The position numbers and the translations under genes were made by a program. From positions 1 through 64,000 of the forward strand of contig DATKST010000063.1 in the NCBI GenBank assembly GCA_035531475.1: a stretch of 64,000 nt of DNA. The letters run 5' to 3'. This DNA comes from CALCEB01 sp035531475 (GTDB lineage: Bacteria > Acidobacteriota > Terriglobia > UBA7540). The notes under the pieces were generated by a model. That model was not told the origin of the DNA. It ran no database searches and saw only the letters and a list, made by a program, of their open reading frames with translations. Each line of letters starts with the position of its first letter. The first letter of the stretch is position 1. This document shows positions 33,501 through 42,364 of this stretch, one piece after another.

Positions 33501-35828
33501 CTAGTTCGAGACCGGAGCTTCCGGCGTAAGGTTGGCCTCCGGCCCGGCTTCGCGAGGCAGCCGCGGAGAATGGCCGTTGCTACCGTTGCCATTCCCATTA
33601 CCATTGTTATAGTAGGGATAGCCGTCGCGTCCGTAGGAACGTCCATAGTAGTAATAGCCATCACGCCGCAGGTCCACCTTGTTCATCACCACGCCCAGAA
33701 CTTTACCGCCTGCGGCGTTCAGCATTCGGTAAGTGCGGACCAGGGCGCCGCGAACCGTCATGCCGTTTTCCACCACCAGAATGGTCCCATCCACCAACCG
33801 CGACAGGATCGTCGCGTCTGTCACCATCAGCGCGGGAGGCGAGTCAATGACAATATGATCGAAGCTCAGTCGCAACTCCTGGATCATGCGCTCCATGAAT
33901 GTTGAGGAGAGCAACTCAGCGGGGTTGGGCGCCAGGGGACCCGCGGGCAAAACCCAAAGGCTGGGCAGCGGATCAAACCGGCGCAAAGTTTCCACCAACG
34001 GGTGGGCGCCAGCCAAATAGCTGCTGAGACCCTTTTCATTACTCATGCCGAAGTGCCGGGCAATGCCTTGTTTGCGAAGATCGCCGTCCACAATCAAGAC
34101 CTTGCCCCCACGCTGGGCGAGCGCCATAGCCAGATTGAGCGCAGTGCAACTCTTCCCTTCGTTTGGATTAGGGCTGGTTACCAGCATGGTTTGCGGCGGA
34201 CGCGAAGCAGTGGAAAGCAGGATGGAAGTGCGAAGAGCCCGGTAGGATTCAGCGAGCGCGGAGCTTGGTGCTTCCATCAGCGCCATTTCCACCTTCCCTT
34301 GCAGCGGAGCAGTTTCGTGCTCACCGCGCTTTTTCCGCTTTGAGCGCAATTCAACCGAGCTAGCCGAGGGCACTATGGCCAGGGCCGGCGTAGGAATCAA
34401 TCTTTCAACGTCCTCGGAGCTTTTGATGGAGTTGTCCAGGCCCTCTTCGAGGAAAGCCAGCGCAATTCCGATGATCAGGCCGAGCCCAAGCGCCACTCCG
34501 GCATTCAATAGCTTCCTGGGGCGAACGGGGATGGACGGAACCAGGGCGGAATCGACCACGTGAATATTGTTGGCGCGCAACCCGGCGGAGACGGTGGCAT
34601 CCTTCAGGCGTCGGAGCAAACTGTCGTAGAGCTGCTGGTTGGTTTCGAATTCTCTTTTCAGCAAATTGTGCTGGATCAGAAGCTGATTCATCTCCCCCAG
34701 ATCAACCTTCTCACGCGCGACGGCATCCGAGAGGAGTTTCACACGGTCTGACGCCGCCAGATAGCGGCTCTGAATGCGGTCTAAAATCTTGGAACGCTCC
34801 TGGCGAATCAGCGACTCGACCTGAGCAACCTGATCGTTCAGGCGGAGCACCTTTGGGAATTGAGGGCCATATTGATCGAGGGCGGCCACATAATCCGACT
34901 GGAGTGTCGCCGCATTCTCCTCAAGTTTCTGCAACAATTCGTCCTGCGCCAGGATGGCGGCCTGGCTGCGGTTGGACTTTGTCAGCTCGTATTGCGACTG
35001 CTTCTCCATCAGGTCATTTTGGGCGATGGTCAGGTCCTTGCTCAGGTCTGCCAGCCGTTGTTCCACCACGTTCTGTTTCTCGCCCACATTGACAATGGCA
35101 TTCTGCCGCTCGTAGTCCACCAGCGCCTGCTGGGACTTTTCCACTTTGGCCTTCAGCTCATCCAGTTGGGTTTCCATCCAACCCGATGCCTGGCGCGTGG
35201 CGTCATATTTTTTGCGGAAGTTATACTCGGTATAGTTCTTCACCAGAGCGTTGGCAATGCCCGCCGCCAAGTGCGGATGGATACTTTCATAGTTGATTTC
35301 AATCATGCGGCTGTTGCGCATCACTTTCACATCCAGATGCTTGCGGAAGGCGCGAATCAACTGTCCCTCCAGCGCGGCGGGATTCTCCGCGGGCGCGCGA
35401 GGCGTGGGCGCGCTGCCGGTGATAAGGCCCGCTTCTTGAGCCAGACCGAGCTGCTGGATCGTCTGCCACGCCAGGTTTTCGCTTTCGAGAACGTCAACCT
35501 GGGTTTGAAGGAAAGTATCGTCGCTTGGCATGTTGCGATAGAGATCGTTCAACGACTGGATCTGGGGCGCTTCCGCTTCCACCTCCACCCGAGCCGTGGC
35601 CCGGTAAACCGGCTGCATCTTGAAAGACACCACAGCCACCGCCGAAGTCAACAGGATTGCAACCGTCAGCACCGTCCATCGGCGCTTTAGAAGAATATGA
35701 ACATAGGAGCGAAGGTAGAAATACGCGTCGGTTCGCTCGATGTCTGAATTAACCAAAGGAGCGCCCGGCGGCAGGTAATTCTCAGGCCGCAGACGCTCTA
35801 CCGGCATCAAGCCTTCATTCTGTTCCAT
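33501..35828 (-). CDS. Wzz/GumC-type chain-length regulator fused to a BY-kinase
   Basis: A 775-residue inner-membrane protein that controls polymer length and export. Wzz domain: membrane span 53-68, periplasmic coiled coil about 220-420, PVRPRKLLN before the second span 443-461. Cytoplasmic tyrosine kinase: Walker A SPNPNEGKS (552-560), Walker A' VLIVDGDLR (577-585), Walker B HIVIDSPP (658-665). The C-terminal tyrosine cluster (Y725-Y740, eight tyrosines) is the autophosphorylation tail, followed by Gly/Asn repeats. The Walker A has Pro-Asn in place of the usual Gly-x-Gly start but keeps GKS. It is encoded 114 nt after the Wza-type gene. Confidence 0.93.
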   Translation of the reverse strand: MEQNEGLMPVERLRPENYLPPGAPLVNSDIERTDAYFYLRSYVHILLKRRWTVLTVAILLTSAVAVVSFKMQPVYRATARVEVEAEAPQIQSLNDLYRNMPSDDTFLQTQVDVLESENLAWQTIQQLGLAQEAGLITGSAPTPRAPAENPAALEGQLIRAFRKHLDVKVMRNSRMIEINYESIHPHLAAGIANALVKNYTEYNFRKKYDATRQASGWMETQLDELKAKVEKSQQALVDYERQNAIVNVGEKQNVVEQRLADLSKDLTIAQNDLMEKQSQYELTKSNRSQAAILAQDELLQKLEENAATLQSDYVAALDQYGPQFPKVLRLNDQVAQVESLIRQERSKILDRIQSRYLAASDRVKLLSDAVAREKVDLGEMNQLLIQHNLLKREFETNQQLYDSLLRRLKDATVSAGLRANNIHVVDSALVPSIPVRPRKLLNAGVALGLGLIIGIALAFLEEGLDNSIKSSEDVERLIPTPALAIVPSASSVELRSKRKKRGEHETAPLQGKVEMALMEAPSSALAESYRALRTSILLSTASRPPQTMLVTSPNPNEGKSCTALNLAMALAQRGGKVLIVDGDLRKQGIARHFGMSNEKGLSSYLAGAHPLVETLRRFDPLPSLWVLPAGPLAPNPAELLSSTFMERMIQELRLSFDHIVIDSPPALMVTDATILSRLVDGTILVVENGMTVRGALVRTYRMLNAAGGKVLGVVMNKVDLRRDGYYYYGRSYGRDGYPYYNNGNGNGNGSNGHSPRLPREAGPEANLTPEAPVSN

Positions 35829-35942
35829 GGGTGAGGGGTCCTGGTTACAAGGGGTTTTCGGGAAACCCCGAATTCCTGATTGCGGTCTGCGGCAAGTCCG
35901 AGAGGCCGGCCAGTGGAAGCGCTGGTCCTGCCGGACTTACCG

Positions 35943-36968
35943 TCACAACCGCCAGATCACAATCCCGGTCGCAATTTCAACGGCGGCTTCCGCCCCTCGC
36001 CGGATGGCCTTTTGTGAATTGCTATCGGGAATAAAGAGGATGTCGTTCGCTTCGAGTTGCTGATCCGGCGCGCGCCCTGCCAAAACGTCCTTCAGCCGGG
36101 CCGGAACTTGAGTTTGGCCTTCCCCGGATCGCCGGAGGATCAACGCCTTGTTGGCAACCGCCGTTGACTTCAGACCTTCGGCAAGGGCCAGCGCCTTCAG
36201 GAGCGTCATCGGCCCCCGGTCATCCGTCAGCAGGAATCCACCGGCACGGTTCACCGCGCCCACCACATAGACCACCCCGGCTCGCTCCACCAAAACGCGA
36301 TCGCCCGGGAACAACTCCGGATTGAGGCTTGGATCGCCGGTCTGCATCAGGCGCCGCAGATTAACGCTGACAACCCGGTCCGCTTGCTGGCTCGCCGCGC
36401 TCGCTGGCGGATTCGCCGCAAACGCCTCCCGGGCCGGTTTTCCGCGAGTGATGGTGGCGGCACTTCCCGCCTCCTTGGCTAACCCGCCCGCCTGGGAAAT
36501 CGCATCCAGCAGAGTGGTGGTGCCAAACACCGGGATCATCTGCGGCTTCTTGACGGCTCCTGCAACGGTGACGGAGCGGGCCAGTGATTCCTTGATTTCA
36601 ACCGTGATTTGCGGATGGCTCACCAGGCCGCTTCTCTTGAGATCACCGGAGAGAACTGACGCAAGCTGGCCGGGACTGAGGCCCGCAGCTTGTATGGGCT
36701 TCCGAAGCAGAGGCAGGTCAATCTGACCGCCGGAATGGACGCGGTAATCGCGCGATAGTTCGGGCACATCAAAGACGCGAATCTCCAGGAGATCACCCAC
36801 AGAAATCCCAATTCCACCCGCCGCGGCAGACGCACCCGAAGCGGGCCTTCCCGGCGAATCCAAAGCGGCCATTGATGTATTGATATAAAGCACAAGGAAC
36901 GCAGCACAGAACGTCCCAGCGCACAAGAGCTTCAAAATCCTCCGAACTCCAGTATTAAGCTTTGTCAT
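35943..36968 (-). CDS. Wza-type polysaccharide export protein
   Basis: A 341-residue secreted protein. ATG 36968 starts a signal peptide ending near TSMAALD. The poly_export domain (residues about 53-130) has ISVGDLLEIRVFDVPELSRD and QIDLPLLRKPIQAAGLSPGQ. SLBB domains follow: SVTVAGAVKKPQMIPV with TTTLLDAISQAGGL, and YVVGAVNRAGGFLLT with MTLLKALALAEGL. No lipobox cysteine is evident. It should form the outer-membrane or periplasmic exit channel paired with the downstream kinase. It is first in the 15.7-37 kb minus-strand locus. Confidence 0.92.
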   Translation of the reverse strand: MTKLNTGVRRILKLLCAGTFCAAFLVLYINTSMAALDSPGRPASGASAAAGGIGISVGDLLEIRVFDVPELSRDYRVHSGGQIDLPLLRKPIQAAGLSPGQLASVLSGDLKRSGLVSHPQITVEIKESLARSVTVAGAVKKPQMIPVFGTTTLLDAISQAGGLAKEAGSAATITRGKPAREAFAANPPASAASQQADRVVSVNLRRLMQTGDPSLNPELFPGDRVLVERAGVVYVVGAVNRAGGFLLTDDRGPMTLLKALALAEGLKSTAVANKALILRRSGEGQTQVPARLKDVLAGRAPDQQLEANDILFIPDSNSQKAIRRGAEAAVEIATGIVIWRL

Positions 36969-37002
36969 CAATCTCTCATGCGACGGGCGCAATTATTGAG
37001 GT

Positions 37003-37109
37003 TCGCAAAATACAGTGACAACAACGGCTGTAGCGGCGGCCTCTGGCCGCCGTCTTTTCGGCGCTCAGAGAGCGCCGCTACAGAAAGAACTCGTCACTGT
37101 ATTTTGCGA
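37003..37109. repeat. Inverted-repeat element 1 with 17-bp perfect ends
   Basis: The ends TCGCAAAATACAGTGAC (37003-37019) and GTCACTGTATTTTGCGA (37093-37109) are exact inverted copies. They enclose a family C palindrome (TGTAGCGGCGGCC ... GCGCCGCTACA). The outline is that of a small non-autonomous mobile element, or of a nested hairpin upstream of the Wza-type gene. Confidence 0.8.
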
Positions 37110-37217
37110 GCATCCGTAAACCTGCGAAAAGGCAAACCTCCGGTCTGTGAGTTACAAAATGGACCATTATCGGAGCCGTTCCTGGTTTAGTCCGGCGATG
37201 CGCCAATCATCTTGAAT

Positions 37218-37271
37218 CACAGCCCTCTCCCTTTGGGAGAGGGTGGCGCGGAGCGCCGGGTGAGGGGGAAT
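37218..37271. repeat. Family A-like repeat
   Basis: CCCTCTCCCTTTGGGAGAGGG followed by GGCGCGGAGCGCCGGGTGAG. This is a shorter variant resembling the tail of the 22256-22406 block. It is immediately downstream of the winged-helix-like gene and may serve as its terminator. Confidence 0.6.
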
Positions 37272-37284
37272 CACCAGACCCCAA

Positions 37285-37584
37285 CTACGATGGGGTAAAC
37301 TTCCCGCCATCTTTCCCGTTATCCAATACGAACGATTCCGCCCGCCCCAGGTTTTGGAAGTTCAGGCTGAAGATGGCGCCAGACCCCGGAGGCGACAGCT
37401 TCACCAGGAAACCCTTCTCAACTAACCACTCCAGCGCGCGATCCGTCTCCTCGATGGTGCGGTGAATCGCCTCCCGCAGCAATCGCCAGCGCGCCAGACC
37501 CTCCAGGTCATCCGCCGCCTGCGGATTGCGAAGGAAGTAGTTCAGGATGTCTCTCGCGATCTCTTCCTTTGGCAGCGGCGGCAT
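37285..37584 (-). CDS. Small winged-helix-like protein
   Basis: A 99-residue protein; ATG 37584 is preceded by GGAG at 5 nt. The helices EEIARDILNYFLRNPQAADDLEGLARWRLL and REAIHRTIEETDRALEWLVEKGFLVKL read as a winged-helix core, ending in a wing (GSGAIFSLN). This resembles small transcription-regulator or subtype-switch domains that sense through a partner. It lies between the Wza-type gene and a sigma54 activator, so a role in controlling polysaccharide genes is plausible but unproven. It is enclosed by the two related inverted-repeat elements. Confidence 0.6.
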   Translation of the reverse strand: MPPLPKEEIARDILNYFLRNPQAADDLEGLARWRLLREAIHRTIEETDRALEWLVEKGFLVKLSPPGSGAIFSLNFQNLGRAESFVLDNGKDGGKFTPS

Positions 37585-37616
37585 ATCGTCTCCGGCGAAT
37601 TTTCCTACGTGCAGCG

Positions 37617-37745
37617 TTTCGTAAATTCGCTCACGTATTCTCGCACCCCCTCACCCCCAGCCCCTCTCCCCGCTTGCGGGGAGAGGGGCTGGGGGTGAGG
37701 GGGTGTTCAAAACCGTTGCAAGAATACGTCACCGTAATTGCGAAA
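37617..37745. repeat. Inverted-repeat element 2 around a perfect 30-bp-arm palindrome
   Basis: The core 37644-37705 is a perfect palindrome: 30-bp arms starting CACCCCCTCACCCCCAGCCC, with the loop TT. Outer ends TTTCGTAAATTCGCTCACG (from 37617) and the complement of GTCACCGTAATTGCGAAA (37728-37745) are imperfect inverted copies. The right end closely matches GTCACTGTATTTTGCGA of element 1. A family A core thus carries the same flanks as the family C core of element 1. Confidence 0.75.
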
Positions 37746-37832
37746 GGTGGTACGAAGCACGAAGTTGCAATCCAGCGGCCATAACACCGGAGATCGAACG
37801 GGGTGAATAATCTGCGAGTTAGAGAGAAAGAG

Positions 37833-37931
37833 ATGGAGGAGCGAATCAAGGGCTGGGTAGAATTCAACCCGGACATCTTGCCTTTCATAAGGGTTTTTGG
37901 AGGGAAACAGAAGCAGATCGAAAAGTTGTAA
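37833..37931 (+). CDS. Possible 32-residue ORF
   Basis: ATG 37833 follows GAGAGAAAGAG and encodes MEERIKGWVEFNPDILPFIR followed by VFGGKQKQIEKL. The composition looks protein-like, and the ORF lies in a 235-nt gap between element 2 and the sigma54 activator gene. It could be a real small protein or a leftover of a longer gene. No family is recognised. Confidence 0.25.
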   Translation: MEERIKGWVEFNPDILPFIRVFGGKQKQIEKL

Positions 37932-37980
37932 GGGCAGGGTGATGAATGACCCGCCAATGGGTCAGAACTGGCCCAAAGGA

Positions 37981-39348
37981 TTAGTAGTTGATGGAATCCA
38001 GGTGGTATTTTTTGACGAGGCGGCCAAAGGCGCGGCGTTCCTTGCCGGCCTCGGCCGCAGCCCGGGTGATGTTACCCCCGTGCTTGCGCAACAAATCTTC
38101 AATGAAGCCTCTTTCAAAGTTTTCGATCACAGCTCGCCGGCCCTCGCGCAGCGACGCGGCCGGGAGTTCTGAAGATTCATTCCAATTGCGGAACCCAATG
38201 TGGATAGGCAATATTTGTGAATTTTCCGCAAACACGGCCGCGCGTTGCAGGACGTTATAAAGCTCGCGGACATTTCCCGGCCAATCGTGCTGTTCGAGCC
38301 GGCGAAGGGCACCGGGTGAAATCCTCTTCATGGTTCGGTTTTGGGAAGCGCCAATGGAATTTAGAAAATGATAAGTCAGCAATCGAATGTCGGAACGCCG
38401 TTCGCGCAGCGGGGGGAGATGAATTTCAAGCACGTTGATCCGGAAGAACAGGTCGGACCTGAACAGCTTTTGTTGCACGCAGGACCCCAGGTCGCGGTTC
38501 GTCGCTGCGATCACCCGGACTCGCGCTTCGCTGAATCGCTCCGCGCCGATGGCGCGGTAGGTTCCCTCTTGCACCAGTCTCAACAGCTTTCCCTGTGCAG
38601 AAAGTGAAAGGCTGTCAATTTCGTCCAGGAACAGGGTTCCGCCTTGCGCCAGCGCCGCCAGGCCTTTCTGTTCGGAGTAAGCGCCCGTGTAAGCGCCCCG
38701 GGCGTGGCCAAACATTTCATTCTCCGCAAGATGCTCAGGAATCGCCCCGCAGTCAACGGGGATGAACGGGAAATCACGCCGGGGGCTGAGGTGGTGGATG
38801 GCCCGGGCAAAGAGTTCCTTACCCGTTCCGGTTTCGCCGCCTAATAGCACCGGCAGATCCGCGGCGGCAATAGGAGGAATACTGGCGAGCGCTCGCGCGA
38901 AATTGGGGTGGCTTCCAATCAATCCCTGAAGTGCAAAATCCCGGCAGAGGTTTTCTTCCACGTTGCTGCAATCTGCCCGCTCCGGGCCGAGCAGCCGCAG
39001 AACGCGGCAAGAGAGCTCGTCATTTTTCAATGGCCAGCACATGAAATCGTCAGCAGTGGAAGAAGCCAAATCGATCAGGTTGTCGGGCGGCGACTCCGGC
39101 AAAATGACAAGGACGGGTTTGGAGATGGGATGGTGGCGAAGCGCATCGAGGAAATTCAGAGCCCGGTCAGGGTCGTGGGCTGGGCAGGCAAGAATCAGTT
39201 GGGCCTTGACCCGGGTGAGGCTGTCGGGAGCGGAGCCGTCCCAACGCATTCGCTGGCAAGCAAATGCCCCCTTTGGAGCGAGGACGCGCTCGACGTAGTC
39301 GCCACTTTCGGATTGAATGTCTTCCAAAATGATCAGCCGGTGCGGCAT
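37981..39348 (-). CDS. Sigma54-dependent activator with degenerate receiver domain
   Basis: A 455-residue regulator; ATG 39348 has GGAGGTGAA directly before it. Residues 1-120 have a receiver-like fold (MPHRLIILEDIQSESG, DDFMCWPLKNDELSCRV), but the expected phosphoacceptor strand reads LILACPAHD, so the aspartate is displaced or absent. The AAA+ domain has Walker A GETGTGKE (171-178), the sigma54-contact loop GAYTGA (218-223) and Walker B GTLFLDEID (237-245). The C-terminus is a Fis-type HTH (GNITRAAAEAGKERRAFGRL). Resembles PrsR-type regulators of exopolysaccharide loci. No partner kinase was seen nearby. Confidence 0.88.
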   Translation of the reverse strand: MPHRLIILEDIQSESGDYVERVLAPKGAFACQRMRWDGSAPDSLTRVKAQLILACPAHDPDRALNFLDALRHHPISKPVLVILPESPPDNLIDLASSTADDFMCWPLKNDELSCRVLRLLGPERADCSNVEENLCRDFALQGLIGSHPNFARALASIPPIAAADLPVLLGGETGTGKELFARAIHHLSPRRDFPFIPVDCGAIPEHLAENEMFGHARGAYTGAYSEQKGLAALAQGGTLFLDEIDSLSLSAQGKLLRLVQEGTYRAIGAERFSEARVRVIAATNRDLGSCVQQKLFRSDLFFRINVLEIHLPPLRERRSDIRLLTYHFLNSIGASQNRTMKRISPGALRRLEQHDWPGNVRELYNVLQRAAVFAENSQILPIHIGFRNWNESSELPAASLREGRRAVIENFERGFIEDLLRKHGGNITRAAAEAGKERRAFGRLVKKYHLDSINY

Positions 39349-39610
39349 TTCACCTCCGCCCCTCCAGCCGGGAAACCCGCGAAGTTTGTCACAAGCCGCG
39401 AACGCTGTCAATGCCGTAGCTAATGCTGCCGTAGCTAATGCTTTAACAGGTTTGACGGCATTATGAAATTGTTAATAGGGGTGGTGGGCCGCCACGGTGC
39501 GAGCCGGTTACGATTGTTGGGCGGGTCTCATGCTCGCCCACGGGCAAGCGCAAGGGTCGCCACCATCGGGTAGTGACTCAGTTTGATGGTTTGTGACATG
39601 GTTCGCCACC

Positions 39611-39720
39611 GTCATCCCCGCGAAGGCGGGGATCCATCCACCCGACAATCCCTTTTTCTGCACGAGTTCGGAATGCCGCGGCGATATTCGAAGTGGATTC
39701 CCGCTTTCGCGGGAATGACG
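39611..39720. repeat. Family D inverted pair
   Basis: GTCATCCCCGCGAAGGCGGG at the left and CCCGCTTTCGCGGGAATGAC at the right form an inverted pair about 110 bp across. A related single copy with CGCGGGAATCC is near 42427. Confidence 0.7.
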
Positions 39721-39907
39721 ATGAAGGAACAAATTGAGTCACTCCCTCCCATTGCGGGGCAACTGGATTAGTGATAATGGAGGGTAAGACCTGGGAAGGG
39801 ACCACTCGGCCAGTTTAGGACAAACGGCAGGACAATCGATGCCAGCACAATCTTGGCGGTTGCAAACCGCAGCGACCGCAATCAAACTCCACGTCCTCCC
39901 GGGCTAC

Positions 39908-39963
39908 GGTAGTGGTACATTTTCGCTGCTGTAGCGGCGGTCAGAGACCGCCGCTACAGCAAA
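39908..39963. repeat. Family C repeat, complete copy
   Basis: The first 32 bases are identical to 427-458. It then closes as GGTCAGAGACCGCCGCTACA, making a full hairpin. This indicates that the 427 copy was cut on its right side. Confidence 0.75.
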
Positions 39964-39979
39964 CTGAGTTACAGCCGGG

Positions 39980-41134
39980 CTACCCATTGGGCCGGGCGGT
40001 GAGGACGTTGGGCGTATTCTGGAAAAAGCCTTTGGGGGCGCTGACATAGCCGGAGATGGAGTTCTTCGCCAGCTTATTCACCACCAACTCCAGCGAGCTC
40101 GGCGCGCCTTCCACGTAGAAGAAAACCGGCTGATCGATCGATTCGTTGCTACGAAGAGTCTTCTTGTCGTCGAAGTAGAGGTAAGCAGAAAACAGATTCT
40201 TCTTGGTATTGGTTTTTACGAGCTGGATGGTGATGCCGCCCAGCTTTTGCCTGGCGCCCTTAGTATTCAGGTGGAATTCAAAGTAGTCACGGTCGGTCCG
40301 GTGGGCAAGTTGCACCAGCTCGTCATGGGTCTTGGCAATCGCTCCGGAGAGTTCACCCTTGGCTCCAGTCAGGGCCTCTTTGGTCGCTTCAAGGTCCTTC
40401 TGGGTCCCTGCGATGTCGCCGGAGAGGGATCCGAACTTGGCATTGGCTTGCTGCTGCAGGCTATTGACTTGGTCCGCACTGGCCTTCTTGGCGATCGCGG
40501 AATTGAGTTGTTGAACCGCCTGTTGCTGTTGCTTCTCAATATTTGCGGCAAGCGACTTGGCGCGGGCCAGTTCCTGCTGGGTCATCCCCAATTTTCCTGC
40601 CGTCACTTCAAATTGGGCGCGCAGTTGGGCGTAGCGCTCGTCGCTCGAATCCATCCGGCGAGTCAAAAGATTCAATTGGTCGGTTTGCGTCTGGCTGATC
40701 GTATTGAGCTGCTGCCTTGTGAAATAGCCAAAGGCAAAGGTCGCTGCCAAGAATACCCCCAAAACGATGGCAACCCACAGCAGGGCCTTACTTTGCGGCC
40801 GGGGCGCGACCGGCGCGGGGGGCTGTTGAACGTATACATATTGCGGCGCCGGAGACGGACCCTGCAAAGGCACGGAACCGGCGGGGTGGGTCGCATAAGT
40901 TTCCGGCGGTTCAGGCGAGGAAGGATTGGCGGCTGGGCCGGGCTTGTTTTGCGCTCCTCCGAAACTGACTGTGGCGGAAAATGGAAAGCTGGGTTGGCCA
41001 GTTTGCGGGGGAGCGCTGTTTGCGGGAGCTGCCGGTACGGCGCGCGACCTTGTCCTCTCCGCCTCATCGGCTTTCGGATCATTCAAGCCGAACATGGCGT
41101 TTGCCGGATTCGAAAAACCTTTACGGTCAACCAT
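39980..41134 (-). CDS. Single-span membrane protein with coiled coil, function unknown
   Basis: A 384-residue protein; ATG 41134 has GGAGG 9 nt upstream. Residues 1-115 are Pro/Ala/Gln-rich and disordered (QYVYVQQPPAPVAPRPQSK). One membrane span at about 118-137 (LLWVAIVLGVFLAATFAFGY). Residues 140-280 form a long Gln-rich coiled coil (ELARAKSLAANIEKQQQQA). The last 100 residues are a folded domain (RDYFEFHLNTKGARQKLGGI, SIDQPVFFYVEGAPSSLELV). I do not recognise the family. It faces folP divergently. Confidence 0.7.
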   Translation of the reverse strand: MVDRKGFSNPANAMFGLNDPKADEAERTRSRAVPAAPANSAPPQTGQPSFPFSATVSFGGAQNKPGPAANPSSPEPPETYATHPAGSVPLQGPSPAPQYVYVQQPPAPVAPRPQSKALLWVAIVLGVFLAATFAFGYFTRQQLNTISQTQTDQLNLLTRRMDSSDERYAQLRAQFEVTAGKLGMTQQELARAKSLAANIEKQQQQAVQQLNSAIAKKASADQVNSLQQQANAKFGSLSGDIAGTQKDLEATKEALTGAKGELSGAIAKTHDELVQLAHRTDRDYFEFHLNTKGARQKLGGITIQLVKTNTKKNLFSAYLYFDDKKTLRSNESIDQPVFFYVEGAPSSLELVVNKLAKNSISGYVSAPKGFFQNTPNVLTARPNG

Positions 41135-41155
41135 CCCAATGCCCTCCTGCTTCAG

Positions 41156-41204
41156 GTAGGGGCAACCCGTGTGGTCGCCCCCGATCACCAACGGCGTCCC
41201 CTAC
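41156..41204. repeat. Family B repeat, diverged
   Basis: GTAGGGGCAACCCGTGTGG ... GGCGTCCCCTAC. It lies just upstream of the coiled-coil protein gene. Confidence 0.6.
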
Positions 41205-41376
41205 AATTCGAAATCACAATTCAGATTGCGGGCAAACATCGACCGCCGCCGCAAGCAGATTTAGCCGTTACCGAAAGTCTTCCAAGCGAACATTCCCAAC
41301 TCTATATTCAGTATACTGTTACGATGCCGTTTTGGGTGAAAAAGTTCATTCCTGCTGGCTCAAAGGCTTGAGGGCT

Positions 41377-42357
41377 GTGAGAAAACGCCTTAAAACCTGG
41401 ATCTCGATTTCGGGCCGGAAGGTCCGTTTGGGTGAGAAGTCCATTATCATGGGCATCGTAAACGTTACGCCGGACTCCTTCTCCGATGGCGGGCGTTACT
41501 TCCATCCCGCAAATGCCGTCCGCCACGGTTTGAGCCTGGCACAGGCGGGCGCAGACTGGATTGACATCGGTGGCGAATCGACCCGGCCCGGCGCGCTTCC
41601 CATCACCGCAGCGGAGGAAATCCGCCGTGTTATACCGGTCATTCGCGGCATCCGAGCCCGGCTCCCCAACCTGCCCATTTCCATCGACACCACCAAGGCT
41701 GAGGTTGCGGAGCAGGCGGTGCGCGCTGGCGCCAACATCCTGAACGATATCAGCGGCCTGCGTTTTGATCCAGGAATCGCTGGGGTGGCAAGGACCCACC
41801 ACGTTCCACTCATTCTGATGCACTCGCGGGGACGCCCCGCAACCATGCAACGTAAACCGTTTGTAAAATCGATCTGGCGGTCGCTGAACCAGGGACTTGG
41901 AGTATCGGTCCGGCGCGCATTGAGCCTCGGAGTTCACCGCTCCCAACTGATTCTCGATCCCGGACTGGGCTTCGGGAAAAGCCGCCGCCAGAACTTTGAA
42001 ATTTTAGCCAACCTTCACCAGTTGCAAGGGTTCGGTCTTCCCATCCTGGCGGGCGCTTCACGCAAATCTTTCATCCAGGCAGTAGCATCCGGAGCGGGCA
42101 TGGCGCCGGGTCCTGCCACCCGGGGCCAAATTTGGCCTCTGACTGGCCCGGCCCAGCGCAAAGGGGCCGGAGGTCCCGACAGTCTGTCAACCCGCAAAAC
42201 ATTAAAGATCGATGACCTTGGATTGATGGACTTTGCCGATGCAGCCATGGCCGCCGTGTCTATCCTGTCCGGTGCGCACATCATCCGGGTTCACAACGTT
42301 AAGGCCGTTCTTCCCGCCGTGCGCCTGGCTGACACCCTTCTTGCGACATTGACGTAA
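41377..42357 (+). CDS. folP: Dihydropteroate synthase with an insertion
   Basis: Joins p-aminobenzoate to the pterin diphosphate in folate synthesis. Of 326 residues, the family marks are IMGIVNVTPDSFSDGG, DIGGESTRPG, PISIDTTKAEV, NDISGLRFD, LMHSRGRPATMQ, LDPGLGFGKS, GASRKSFI and RVHNV. Between GASRKSFI and the last helix there are about 45 extra residues (GPATRGQIWPLTGPAQRKGA and more) that standard enzymes lack. Start GTG 41377 has GAGGG very close; TTG 41368 is an alternative. glmM follows, a common arrangement. Confidence 0.92.
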   Translation: MRKRLKTWISISGRKVRLGEKSIIMGIVNVTPDSFSDGGRYFHPANAVRHGLSLAQAGADWIDIGGESTRPGALPITAAEEIRRVIPVIRGIRARLPNLPISIDTTKAEVAEQAVRAGANILNDISGLRFDPGIAGVARTHHVPLILMHSRGRPATMQRKPFVKSIWRSLNQGLGVSVRRALSLGVHRSQLILDPGLGFGKSRRQNFEILANLHQLQGFGLPILAGASRKSFIQAVASGAGMAPGPATRGQIWPLTGPAQRKGAGGPDSLSTRKTLKIDDLGLMDFADAAMAAVSILSGAHIIRVHNVKAVLPAVRLADTLLATLT

Positions 42358-42364
42358 GTGCGTC

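Larger units (their letters stand above)
39349..39979. other. Gene-free stretch with repeats of families C and D
   Basis: No gene is supported. TGCCGTAGCTAATGC occurs twice in tandem (39412-39441), within the upstream region of the activator gene. A family D inverted pair is at 39611-39720 and a family C repeat at 39908-39963. TTGACGG at 39451 is a possible -35 box without a convincing partner. Confidence 0.45.

Noticed and set aside
40247..41371. A 374-codon plus-strand frame before folP
   Set aside because: Antisense to the coiled-coil membrane protein, which has a good ribosome site and clear domain structure.
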